Shown here one piece after another: positions 7,023 to 14,468 of a DNA stretch of 14,608 nucleotides. Made by a program: the position numbers and the translations under genes. Source of the stretch: Chloroflexota bacterium (GTDB lineage: Bacteria; Chloroflexota; Anaerolineae; Anaerolineales; E44-bin32); the NCBI GenBank assembly GCA_026390045.1, contig JAPLGR010000093.1, positions 1 to 14,608 on the forward strand, given 5' to 3'. The stretch's first letter is position 1. Every line of letters starts with the position of its first letter. The notes beneath the pieces are model-generated. The model did not search any database, was not told the origin of the DNA, and worked only from the letters and a program-made list of their open reading frames with translations.

Positions 7023-8822
7023 ATGCCCCCATCCGCGCTGTTCCTGCTGGCGGTCGTTCTGATCGCTGCCATCCTGCTGATCGCCACTCGAATCCGAGCC
7101 GACCTGGTCGCCCTGCTCACGCTGGTGGCGCTGGCGCTTTCCGGCGTCGTCTCGCCGGCACAAGCCTTTGCCGGATTCGGCAGCACGGCCGTCATCACCA
7201 TCCTGGCGATCTTCATCATCTCCGAGGCGATGCATCAGACCGGCCTGACGCTGATGCTCGGGCAGCGGCTGCTTCGTTTCAGCGGCGGCGGGGAGAAGCG
7301 GGCCATCCTGTTCACCGCGCTGGCCGGGGCCCTGCTCTCGCTGTTCATGAACAACCTGGCCGCGGCCGGCGTCCTGCTGCCGGCAGTGATCAGCCTGTCC
7401 CGGCACACGCGCACTGCGCCGTCGCGCCTGCTGATGCCCCTGGCGTTCGGCACCATCCTCGGCGGAATGGCAACGCTTCTGACGACGGCCAACATTGTGG
7501 TCAGTGGAACGCTCCGCGAGTCCGGTCTCGAGCCCTTCAACCTTCTCTCCTTCCTTCCCATCGGCATCCCGATTATTGTGGCAGGGACGGCCTATCTGAC
7601 GCTGGCCGGCCGGCGCCTTCTTCCCGAGCGTTACCCCGCCGGGCAGAGCGCGCGGGCGGTCCGCCTGCGCGCTGAGCTGGAGGCGCTGTACGGCATCGAG
7701 CGCACGTTGTGCGAGGTGCGCGTCCAGCCGGGTTCCGCCCTGGCGGGGATGTCCCTGCGGCAGGGGGAGTGGGCGGCGCGCCTCGGCTTGACGGTCGTCG
7801 GCCTGGCGCGCGATGGGCACATGATGGTCTCGCCATCTCCGGATGAGATCATCCAGGAAGGTGACGTTGTGCTCGCGCAGGGGATGCCTCAGGAGAACGT
7901 ACTGACGGATTACGGCCTCCGGCTGCAGGCCCAGCCCGAGATGGCGCACCACATCGCCAATGGAGTGGCTGTGCTCGGCGAGATCGTCCTCTCCCCACGC
8001 ACCAGCACGGCGGGGAAGACACTGCGCGAGCTGCACTTTCGCGAGACGTACGGGTTGAATGTGCTCGCACTGTGGCGGCGAAACAAGCCGGTGGTTGAAG
8101 GGATCTCCGAGATGCCGCTGGAGCCCGGTGACGCGCTGCTGGTGCAGGGATCCGCGGCGCGGTTCAGCCTCCTCCGCGATCAGCGCGACTTCCTCCTGCT
8201 GGAGGAAGACCCGGACGCGATTCTCCGGCCGCGCAAGGCGCGCTTGGCAGCGGTCATCACGCTTGTCACGCTGGTCATGGCAGCGATGGGCTGGCTGCCT
8301 GTCTCCGTGGCGACGCTCGCCGGCGCGGCGCTCCTGATGCTCACCCGCTGCGTCTCGATGGACGACGGCTACCGCGCGATCGAATGGAAGGCGATCTTCC
8401 TAATTGCCGGCATGTGGCCTCTGGGCACCGCCCTGGTCAGCACCGGTCTGGCCGATATCGCCGCCGATGCCTTGCTGAGGGTCACCCACGGCATGCCGGC
8501 GCTTGCGCTGGCAGCGATCCTGCTGCTCACCGCCGGCCTTCTCAGCCAGGTGATCGGCGGCCAGGTGGCCGTGCCGATCCTGCTTGCGCCGGTCGCCGTG
8601 GCCATCGGCCACGGGACGGGAGCAGACCCGCGCGGGCTGGCGATGGCGGTCGCCCTCGGCTCGTCACTCGGGTTCCTCACGCCCGTCGGCCACCCAGTGA
8701 ACACGCTGGTGATGGGCCCGGGCGGGTATACGTCGCGCGATTTCCTGCGCGTCGGCGGCCTGCTCCTCGTGATCCTGGTGCCGATCATCCTGGCCGGGCT
8801 GCACCTGTTCTGGAAGCTGTGA
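7023..8822 (+). CDS. SLC13-family permease with two TrkA_C domains
   Basis: 599-residue inner-membrane transporter of the divalent anion:Na+ symporter type. The N-terminal half (about 1-205) has six or so membrane segments and the hairpin motif FMNNLAAAGVLLP typical of these carriers. It is followed by two soluble RCK_C/TrkA_C domains (about 227-294 and 317-389: GSALAGMSLRQ..., TAGKTLRELHFRETYGLNV). The C-terminal half (405-599) repeats the fold and ends with the second motif, GHPVNTLVMGPGGY. The same layout is found in the sulfate/anion transporters of plants and algae (SAC1/SLT-like) and many bacteria. The substrate cannot be read from sequence; sulfate or a dicarboxylate is likely. The start is the ATG at 7023, just after the TATAAT. 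An in-frame ATG at 6978 would lie upstream of that promoter. It is the first gene of a four-gene cluster, 3 bases before tgt. Confidence 0.9.
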   Translation: MPPSALFLLAVVLIAAILLIATRIRADLVALLTLVALALSGVVSPAQAFAGFGSTAVITILAIFIISEAMHQTGLTLMLGQRLLRFSGGGEKRAILFTALAGALLSLFMNNLAAAGVLLPAVISLSRHTRTAPSRLLMPLAFGTILGGMATLLTTANIVVSGTLRESGLEPFNLLSFLPIGIPIIVAGTAYLTLAGRRLLPERYPAGQSARAVRLRAELEALYGIERTLCEVRVQPGSALAGMSLRQGEWAARLGLTVVGLARDGHMMVSPSPDEIIQEGDVVLAQGMPQENVLTDYGLRLQAQPEMAHHIANGVAVLGEIVLSPRTSTAGKTLRELHFRETYGLNVLALWRRNKPVVEGISEMPLEPGDALLVQGSAARFSLLRDQRDFLLLEEDPDAILRPRKARLAAVITLVTLVMAAMGWLPVSVATLAGAALLMLTRCVSMDDGYRAIEWKAIFLIAGMWPLGTALVSTGLADIAADALLRVTHGMPALALAAILLLTAGLLSQVIGGQVAVPILLAPVAVAIGHGTGADPRGLAMAVALGSSLGFLTPVGHPVNTLVMGPGGYTSRDFLRVGGLLLVILVPIILAGLHLFWKL

Positions 8823-8825
8823 TCC

Positions 8826-9947
8826 ATGGCGCACTTCACGTTTGAACTGGCGGCGCGCTGCGGCCGCGGGCGCGCCGGGGTCTTCCACACCCCACACGGC
8901 GATCTACACACGCCGGTCTTCGCCCCGGTGGGCACGCAGGCCAGCGTCAAGGCCGTGACGCCCGACCAGCTCCTCTCGCTCGGCGCGACGCTCGTCCTGG
9001 CCAATGCCTATCACCTGTACCTGCGCCCGGGGGCGAGGGCGGTCACCGAGCGCGGCGGCCTGCATGCCTTCATGGCCTGGGAAAGTCCGCTGCTCACGGA
9101 CTCTGGCGGCTTCCAGGTGTTCTCGCTGGCTGACCGAAGCAAGGTCGACGACGACGGCGTGACCTTTCACTCACACCTTGACGGTTCGACCCATCGCTTC
9201 ACGCCCGAGTCGGTGATCGCTCTGGAGGAGGACCTCGGCGCGGATATCATCATGGTGCTCGACGAGTGCGCCGAGCCGCACGACCGGGCCTACAACGAGC
9301 AGGCGCTCCGCCGCACGCACGCGTGGGCAGAGCGCTGCCTGCGCGCGAAGCGGCGCGACGACCAAGCTCTGTTCGGGATTGTGCAGGGCGGCATCTTCGC
9401 TGATTTGAGAGCGCAGTCCGCGGAGCACATCGCCTCACTCGGGTTCCCTGGCATCGCCATTGGCGGGCTGTCCGTCGGCGAGTCGAAGGCCGACATGCTG
9501 GCGATGCTTGAGACGATCGATCCGATCCTGCCGGAAGACCGGCCGCGTTACCTGATGGGCGTCGGCTCACCGGAGGACCTGGTGGAGGGCGTGGTACGCG
9601 GCGTTGACCTGTTCGACTGCGTGCTGCCAACGCGCATGGCCCGCAACCACGCTGCGCTGACGCGACTGGGTCGACTCAACTTGCACAACGCAGCGTACGC
9701 CGGTGACGAACGCCCGATCGATGGAGGATGCGACTGCTACACGTGCAGCACCTTCACTCGCGCCTATCTGCGACACCTGATCGTCGCCGGCGAGATGCTT
9801 TCGGCAACGCTGCTGTCCATCCACAACCTTCGAACGCTGGTCTCGCTCGCCGCCGATCTGCGCGCGGCGGTCATTGCCGGATCGCTGGACGCCTTTGCCG
9901 CCGAGTTCCGCGCCGGATACCACAAACATCTGGTTGAGGAGGAGTAG
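8826..9947 (+). CDS. tgt: Queuine tRNA-ribosyltransferase (tRNA-guanine transglycosylase)
   Basis: 373 residues, normal length. It exchanges guanine-34 for preQ1 in the GUN anticodons of Asp, Asn, His and Tyr tRNAs. Active-site residues are visible: D92 in LLTDSGGFQVFSL, the GIVQGG loop (184-189), IGGLSVGE (212-219), and the nucleophile D264 in FDCVLPTRMARN. The zinc site is C302, C304, C307 and H333 (CDCYTC...SIHN). The ATG at 8826 lies 3 bases after the transporter stop, so the gene is in the same transcript. Only 3 bases then separate it from uppP. No queuosine synthesis or ruv/yajC/secD genes, common tgt neighbours elsewhere, are seen here. Confidence 0.97.
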   Translation: MAHFTFELAARCGRGRAGVFHTPHGDLHTPVFAPVGTQASVKAVTPDQLLSLGATLVLANAYHLYLRPGARAVTERGGLHAFMAWESPLLTDSGGFQVFSLADRSKVDDDGVTFHSHLDGSTHRFTPESVIALEEDLGADIIMVLDECAEPHDRAYNEQALRRTHAWAERCLRAKRRDDQALFGIVQGGIFADLRAQSAEHIASLGFPGIAIGGLSVGESKADMLAMLETIDPILPEDRPRYLMGVGSPEDLVEGVVRGVDLFDCVLPTRMARNHAALTRLGRLNLHNAAYAGDERPIDGGCDCYTCSTFTRAYLRHLIVAGEMLSATLLSIHNLRTLVSLAADLRAAVIAGSLDAFAAEFRAGYHKHLVEEE

Positions 9948-9950
9948 CCG

Positions 9951-10778
9951 TTGTCCCTGCTGCAAGCGTTCGTCCTCGGGATCGTCCAGGGCCTCACTGA
10001 ATACCTCCCGGTGTCTTCGTCGGCCCATCTGGTGCTCGTGCCGTGGGCGCTCGGCTGGGAGTTCGAGCCCAACGCCGCGTTCGCCTTCGACGTGCTGGTG
10101 CAGTTGGGCACACTTGTAGCCGTCATCGTTTACTTCTGGAAGGATCTGATGCAGATGCTCCGCGCCGTGTTCCAGGCTCTACGCGAGCGGCGGGTCACGC
10201 AGGATCCCTACATCCGCCTGGCCGCCTGGATCGTGCTGGGGACAATCCCGGCAGTGATCGCAGGCGTGGCCCTGAAGGACGCCGTCGAATCGGCCTTCGC
10301 AAGTCCCGTGGCGACATCCGCCTTCCTGCTGGTGACCGCCGTCCTGCTGTTCATCGCCGAGCGGATCGGGAAGCGCGTCAGGCCGCTCGAGTCCCTCACA
10401 TGGAAGGACGCCGTCTGGATCGGCCTGGCGCAGGCGGTGTCGATCTTCCCGGGCATCTCTCGCTCGGGCGCGACGATTTCGGCCGGGGTGATGCGCGATC
10501 TCGAGCGTCCGGCCGCAGCGCGCTTCTCGTTCCTGCTCTCGATCCCCGTCATGATCGGCGCCGGGGCTCTCGCCCTAGCCGATCTCGCCAGGCTGCCCTC
10601 GGCCGCATCGTTCGCTCCTGCCTTGGTGATTGGCTTCGTCTCGGCGGCCATCGTCGGCTACGCTTCGATCCACTGGATGCTCGGCTTCGTCACCCGGCAT
10701 TCGCTGGCCGTCTTCAGCGCATACTGCGCGATCATCGGGCTGCTCGGGCTGGGGCTCGGGCTGATCCGAGGCGGGTGA
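9951..10778 (+). CDS. uppP: Undecaprenyl-diphosphatase
   Basis: 275-residue membrane phosphatase that recycles undecaprenyl pyrophosphate to the carrier lipid used in cell-wall synthesis, and gives basal bacitracin resistance. The two family signatures are present: QGLTEYLPVSSSAHL (13-27, with E17 and S22-S24) and PGISRSGATI (167-176, catalytic R171). The remainder is hydrophobic, with about eight membrane segments. Translation most likely starts at TTG 9951. The family begins exactly here (MSLLQAFVLGIVQG), and GGAGGAG lies 7-8 bases upstream, inside the tgt 3' end. It is 3 bases from tgt and overlaps the next start by one base (TGATG). Confidence 0.96.
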   Translation: MSLLQAFVLGIVQGLTEYLPVSSSAHLVLVPWALGWEFEPNAAFAFDVLVQLGTLVAVIVYFWKDLMQMLRAVFQALRERRVTQDPYIRLAAWIVLGTIPAVIAGVALKDAVESAFASPVATSAFLLVTAVLLFIAERIGKRVRPLESLTWKDAVWIGLAQAVSIFPGISRSGATISAGVMRDLERPAAARFSFLLSIPVMIGAGALALADLARLPSAASFAPALVIGFVSAAIVGYASIHWMLGFVTRHSLAVFSAYCAIIGLLGLGLGLIRGG

Positions 10779-11599
10779 TGTTCGTGATGAAACTGGACAC
10801 CATGCCGCCAAGTGCCGCACGCCTCCTGCGCACATTGGCGGCTATCTCGCTGGCAGCCGGTGCCGCGCTCGGCGCGTGCGCGCCCGCACCCACTCCGTCG
10901 CCCACCCCCGGCCCCGTTCCGCGGGTCGCTGTGACCCTCCCCTTTGCACCTCTCGCCCTCGGATGGGCGCAGTCGTACGTTGAGCAGGCAGGCCCTCTGC
11001 CGTTCGACCTGGAGGTTGTGCATGCCTCTGCAGCAATGGAGGGCCTGAAGCAGGGCGACTACGAGGTCGCTATCGGCGCCCTCGAGCCCGAGGAGGGCTG
11101 GTTCGCGACGCCGCTGGCCAGCGATCCGATCGCGGTGGTGACGGGAGGCGATGCAGGGTTGCGGGAGGTCACGTCGGCGGCGCTGGTTGAGATCTTCTCT
11201 GGCCGCGTCACCGACTGGTCTACGCTCGGCGGCAGCACCCGGCCTGTTCAGCCCGTGGTGCCGCTACCCGATGACGACTTGCGGGCCGTTCTCGACGATC
11301 AACTGATGCGCGGGAGGCCTTTCGCCTCCGGCTCACGCCTGATCGCCGATCCCGAGCAGGCACTGGCATTGCTCAATGAAAATCCCGGCGCAATTGCCCT
11401 GATCCCGCTGAGCGCCCTGCCTGAGGACGCAACGCCACTCCGCCTCGACGGCGTGCTCCCCTCACAAGGTGGTTCAACGCAGGATGGATACGGCCTGGTT
11501 GCGACCATCCTCGCCATCGCACCTGACGAGCCGGACGGGCCGGTGCGCGACTGGCTGGCATGGGTGCAGGCGACGCAAGGGAAGACGGCGGGCAACTAG
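10778..11599 (+). CDS. Phosphate-binding-like (PstS-type) substrate-binding lipoprotein
   Basis: 273 residues from the ATG at 10778, which shares one base with the uppP stop. ATGs at 10790 and 10802 are also possible. The N-terminus has a basic stretch and hydrophobic core, with a lipobox LGAC (lipid cysteine C34), then a Pro/Thr linker (APAPTPSPTPGP). The mature part resembles a periplasmic-binding domain of the PstS/PBP-like type: the run ALVEIFSGRVTDWSTLGG mirrors the conserved EIFxGxITxWxxxGG of that family. It is followed by FASGSRLIADPEQALALL and NPGAIALIPLSALP. It would bind a small ligand, perhaps an oxyanion, outside the membrane. No ABC permease or ATPase lies next to it, so a transport role is uncertain; it may be a stand-alone sensor. 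It is the last gene of the transporter cluster and converges on the hydrolase. Confidence 0.82.
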   Translation: MFVMKLDTMPPSAARLLRTLAAISLAAGAALGACAPAPTPSPTPGPVPRVAVTLPFAPLALGWAQSYVEQAGPLPFDLEVVHASAAMEGLKQGDYEVAIGALEPEEGWFATPLASDPIAVVTGGDAGLREVTSAALVEIFSGRVTDWSTLGGSTRPVQPVVPLPDDDLRAVLDDQLMRGRPFASGSRLIADPEQALALLNENPGAIALIPLSALPEDATPLRLDGVLPSQGGSTQDGYGLVATILAIAPDEPDGPVRDWLAWVQATQGKTAGN

Positions 11600-11631
11600 C
11601 GGCTAGCCGCCAGCTGCTCCGAGCCAGCTTC

Positions 11632-12282
11632 TCATTCCACCAGGAACGGATTCGTCCTGCGCTCCCGCCCGATCGTGGTCGAGGGGCCGTGCCCCGGATG
11701 GACCTGGATCTCATCCGGAAGATTGAAGACGCGCTCGCGGATTGAGGTCAGCAGCGTCTCCCAATCTCCGCCCGGAAGGTCCGTGCGTCCGACGCCGCCT
11801 GCAAACAGCAGGTCACCGCTGAACAGGCACGCTTGCGCCGCGCAGTAGAACATGACATGGCCGGGCGAGTGTCCCGGTGAGTGGCGCACTTCAAACGCGT
11901 GCGCCCCGAGGATGAGCTGCATGCCGTCCTCGAGCTCGAACGTCGGTGCCGGACCCGGATCAAAGGTTGGAAGCCCGAACCACGCCGTCCCGCCGCTCTG
12001 CTGCCACAGCGGCCGGTCGAGGGGATGCAGCGCGATTCGCGGCGCAGGGTCGAGCTTCTGCACAACGCCGCCCACGCCGGCGAAGTGATCGAAGTGCGCG
12101 TGAGTCAGCCAGATATCCGTGATGCGCCATTCCCGGCGCTCCGCCTCACGGACAATCGCCGCGCCGTCCCACGCCGGATCGATCACAGCCGCCACGCGAG
12201 ATTCTGTGTCCGCCACCAGGTAGGTGTTGGTCTGGACGGGTCCCAGCAGCATCGGCACGATCGAAAGCGGGGCAGTGTCCAT
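11632..12282 (-). CDS. Metallo-beta-lactamase-fold hydrolase, glyoxalase II-like
   Basis: 216 residues with the full two-metal site: THAHFDH (H61, H63, D65, H66), H138 in HSPGHSPGH, D157 in LFSGDLLF, and H198 in HPGHGP. The arrangement PVQTNTYLV at the start, GRTDLPGGDW near 165-174 and the short length match the compact hydroxyacylglutathione-hydrolase-like subfamily. These proteins hydrolyse thioesters, and some family relatives act on persulfides; the substrate is not known. The C-terminal glutathione-binding domain of true glyoxalase II is absent. The start is the ATG at 12282, with GAGGAG about 6 bases upstream. The gene lies 9 bases downstream of the unknown membrane protein gene, so the two form an operon. 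It is probably cytoplasmic. Confidence 0.93.
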   Translation of the reverse strand: MDTAPLSIVPMLLGPVQTNTYLVADTESRVAAVIDPAWDGAAIVREAERREWRITDIWLTHAHFDHFAGVGGVVQKLDPAPRIALHPLDRPLWQQSGGTAWFGLPTFDPGPAPTFELEDGMQLILGAHAFEVRHSPGHSPGHVMFYCAAQACLFSGDLLFAGGVGRTDLPGGDWETLLTSIRERVFNLPDEIQVHPGHGPSTTIGRERRTNPFLVE

Positions 12283-12291
12283 GAGGTCTCC

Positions 12292-12918
12292 TCAACGACT
12301 CCGCGAGAGGGCGGAGGCGATCCCCAGGAGCGATCCGGCCAGGCCCAGGATCGCGGCGGCCAGCCTGGCAACCGGCGCGGAAAGGCCGGCCACCGTACGC
12401 ACAGGCAGCGCGATGTCCCGGGCGAGCATCAGTCGTTCCGCCTCGGTCACACCCTCAAGCGAATGCCGCCGCAGGCGAACTAGCAATGTGGCGGCGGTCT
12501 CCGGCGCACTGGTTGCCACGATCGTCCACTCAAAACCCGTCCCGGGGCGCAGGGCCTGCCCAGACTCGCCCGGCGGCGTGACATCGGCATCGAGCGAGAT
12601 GACCTCGGCAGCAAGCGAGTAGATCGCCGGCACTGTGCTCTCGGACGAGACATTCACAGCCAGTCCAAGGCTCTCCTCTCGGCCTTTGAGCACCGAACGC
12701 GGCAAGTCGATCGACAGCGTCAGGCTCGGCACGGACGAGACGTCGGGCGCGCCGGCAGACGATCCAAGGTCGACCCAAGCAGACTGCAACTGATCGCCGG
12801 ACAGGGACACGCCGATGCGGGAGCGCGACGAAGGCCAGGCGAGGACAATTGCCATCAGGGCTGCCAGCCCGAGGCAGGCCATCCCCGCCCATCTCATGAC
12901 GACTGCCCTGCGCCGCAT
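12292..12918 (-). CDS. Predicted membrane-anchored protein, unknown function
   Basis: 208 residues from the ATG at 12918. A second ATG at 12897 would also leave the first membrane segment intact. There is a hydrophobic segment at about 9-28 (RWAGMACLGLAALMAIVLAW). A Ser/Thr/Val-rich region of about 150 residues follows, with beta-strand-like alternation (VPSLTLSIDLPRSVL, GLAVNVSSESTVP, FEWTIVATSAPETAATLLVRL). A second hydrophobic segment lies at about 181-204, ending in SRSR. The probable topology is an extracytoplasmic beta domain held by membrane helices at both ends. I recognise no family. It was probably missed or over-extended by naive gene calling, because the frame is open back to 14346 on the strand opposite the lyase. 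TATACT at 12930-12925 sets the start near 12918. Confidence 0.72.
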   Translation of the reverse strand: MRRRAVVMRWAGMACLGLAALMAIVLAWPSSRSRIGVSLSGDQLQSAWVDLGSSAGAPDVSSVPSLTLSIDLPRSVLKGREESLGLAVNVSSESTVPAIYSLAAEVISLDADVTPPGESGQALRPGTGFEWTIVATSAPETAATLLVRLRRHSLEGVTEAERLMLARDIALPVRTVAGLSAPVARLAAAILGLAGSLLGIASALSRSR

Positions 12919-12924
12919 GCGCGC

Positions 12925-12930
12925 AGTATA
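12925..12930 (-). promoter_or_regulatory. -10 box (TATACT) of the membrane protein/hydrolase operon
   Basis: TATACT on the minus strand ends 6 bases before the ATG at 12918, so initiation at the usual distance would fall on or next to that ATG and give a leaderless mRNA. No good -35 is seen at 16-18 bases. The alternative is that translation starts at 12897. Confidence 0.5.
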
Positions 12931-12939
12931 CCGCGCCGC

Positions 12940-12968
12940 TTTACCGTCTCCTACGACGATGCTAGACT
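12940..12968 (+). promoter_or_regulatory. Promoter of the lyase gene (-35 TTTACC, extended -10 TGCTAGACT)
   Basis: TTTACC (12940-12945) and TAGACT (12963-12968) are 17 bases apart, and TG precedes the -10 at 12960-12961. The expected start near 12975 lies downstream of the in-frame ATG at 12970, which rules that ATG out. The 9-base TGCTAGACT recurs in front of the threonine dehydrogenase-like gene. Confidence 0.65.
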
Positions 12969-12996
12969 GATGACCATCCCAACGGTGGAGGTGTGC

Positions 12997-14373
12997 ATGC
13001 CCACCTACCCGGCAGAGCCTTTCCGCATCAAGGTCGTCGAGCCCATCCGCAGCCTCAATCGCGGCCAGCGCGTGTCGGCCCTGCAGGCCGCCGGCTACAA
13101 CATCTTCGGCCTGCGCTCGGACGAGGTCTACATCGACCTGCTGACCGACTCTGGTACGGGCGCCATGAGTGATCGGCAGTGGGCAGCGATGATGCTGGGC
13201 GATGAGTCGTATGCCGGGGCACGCTCGTTCTACCGGCTGAAGGAGGCCGTCGACGCGATCTTCGGCTTCCGGCACTTCGTGCCCGCCCATCAGGGCCGCG
13301 CCGCCGAGAACATCCTGGCCAAGGTGCTGCTCAAGCCCGGCCAGTTCGTCCCGTCCAACACACACTTCGACACCACCGAGGGCAACATCCTCGATCGCGG
13401 CGGCCGGCCGGTGAACCTGACGATCCCGGAGGCAGCCGATGCCTCCAACCTTCATCCCTTCAAGGGCAACATGGATCTTGCCGGACTGGAGGCCTTCATC
13501 GACCGCGTCGGCGCCGAGAATATCCCGCTGGGCATGATGACCGTCACCAACAACAGCGTGGGCGGGCAGCCTGTCTCGCTCGAGAACCTGCGCCAGGCCA
13601 GCGCCATCTACAAACGCCACCGGATCCCCTTCTTCATCGACGCGTGCCGCTACGCCGAGAACGCGTACTTCATCAAGCAGCGCGAGCCCGAATGCGCCCA
13701 GCTGTCGGTGCGCGAGATTGCCCGCCAGATGTTCGCCTTGGCCGATGGAGCGACGATGTCGGCCAAGAAGAACGGCATCGTCAACATGGGTGGGTTCCTG
13801 GCCATGAACGACGACGAGCTGTTCCAGCGCGCCTGCAACGAGTTGATCCTGCGCGAGGGATTCCCCACCTACGGCGGCCTCGCCGGCCGCGACCTCGACG
13901 CGATGGCTGTTGGCTTGTGGGAGGCGCTGGACGAAGAGTACCTGGCGTACCAGGTGGGCCAGGTGGGGTACCTGGCGCAGCGGTTGCTGGAAATGGGCTT
14001 CCCGGTGATCCAGCCGCCAGGAGGCCACGCCGTCTACATCGATGCCGGCGCCTTCCTGCCTCACATCGCGCGGGACGAGTTCCCCGGGTTGGCGCTGGCG
14101 ATCGAACTGTATCTGGAGGGCGGCGTGCGCGCGGTGGAGATTGGGTCCCTTGCCTTCGCGCGCAAGGACGAGGAAAGCGGCGAGATGGTCCATCCATTGA
14201 TGGAGCTGGTCCGGCTCGCCATCCCGCGGCGGACGTACACGCAGGCGCACATGGACTACGTGGCGGAGACGGCGGGCCGCATCGCCGCGCGCCGCAAGGA
14301 GATCCACGGCTACCGCATCACATACGAGCCGCGCCTGATGAGGCATTTCACCGCGCGGTTCGAGCCGCTCTAG
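12997..14373 (+). CDS. tnaA: Tryptophanase / tyrosine phenol-lyase family beta-eliminating lyase
   Basis: 458-residue fold-type I PLP enzyme. It cleaves an aromatic amino acid to pyruvate, ammonia and indole or phenol. The ATG at 12997 has GGAGG 5 bases upstream. PLP-site residues: Y72 (GDESYAGA), R101 (HQGRAAEN), D215 and R218 (IDACRYAENAYF), K258 (MSAKKNG, Schiff base), and the carboxylate-binding R406 (LVRLAIP). Three positions known to separate the two enzymes are tryptophanase-like: D125 (FDTTEG; Thr in tyrosine phenol-lyase), V380 (RAVEIG; Arg in tyrosine phenol-lyase) and H450 (MRHFTARF; Phe in tyrosine phenol-lyase). The overall length and the short KPGQFVPSN segment instead resemble tyrosine phenol-lyase. 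I therefore favour tryptophanase, with tyrosine phenol-lyase the usual automatic alternative. No leader peptide or adjacent permease is seen. It stands alone, divergent from the membrane protein/hydrolase pair. Confidence 0.85.
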   Translation: MPTYPAEPFRIKVVEPIRSLNRGQRVSALQAAGYNIFGLRSDEVYIDLLTDSGTGAMSDRQWAAMMLGDESYAGARSFYRLKEAVDAIFGFRHFVPAHQGRAAENILAKVLLKPGQFVPSNTHFDTTEGNILDRGGRPVNLTIPEAADASNLHPFKGNMDLAGLEAFIDRVGAENIPLGMMTVTNNSVGGQPVSLENLRQASAIYKRHRIPFFIDACRYAENAYFIKQREPECAQLSVREIARQMFALADGATMSAKKNGIVNMGGFLAMNDDELFQRACNELILREGFPTYGGLAGRDLDAMAVGLWEALDEEYLAYQVGQVGYLAQRLLEMGFPVIQPPGGHAVYIDAGAFLPHIARDEFPGLALAIELYLEGGVRAVEIGSLAFARKDEESGEMVHPLMELVRLAIPRRTYTQAHMDYVAETAGRIAARRKEIHGYRITYEPRLMRHFTARFEPL

Positions 14374-14410
14374 GTTCCTTCGTCGAGGACCACCATGCGT
14401 TGGCCGGCAG

Positions 14411-14438
14411 GGCGGAGCCGTCGGTCACCGCCTCCGCC
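14411..14438. terminator. GC-rich hairpin after the lyase gene, possible terminator
   Basis: GGCGGAG (14411-14417) pairs with CTCCGCC (14432-14438) around a 14-base loop, starting 38 bases after the lyase stop. No T-run follows, so a terminator role is only possible. Confidence 0.28.
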
Positions 14439-14468
14439 CCCGATTCGGACGCACGTCGATCTCATGCA

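Noticed and set aside
5823..8036. 737-residue open frame on the minus strand
   Set aside because: The N-terminal part is Arg/Gln-rich antisense of the transporter. The real alanine racemase begins at 6956.
5985..8822. 945-residue open frame on the plus strand
   Set aside because: Its first third is antisense to alanine racemase and lacks protein character. Only the part from 7023 is the SLC13 transporter, and a promoter sits at 7008-7013.
11599..11610. Perfect palindrome GCGGCTAGCCGC between convergent genes
   Set aside because: It has no loop and no T-run. It is not a convincing terminator, and 12 bases is short enough to be chance in GC-rich DNA.
12970..12996. Upstream ATG or tnaC-like leader peptide for the lyase
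   Set aside because: The ATG at 12970 is in frame with the gene and lies before the predicted transcription start. No separate Trp-containing leader ORF is visible.
12292..14346. 684-residue open frame on the minus strand
   Set aside because: Most of it is antisense to the lyase gene, which has full family motifs. Only the segment from 12918 has signal-anchor character and its own -10 box.
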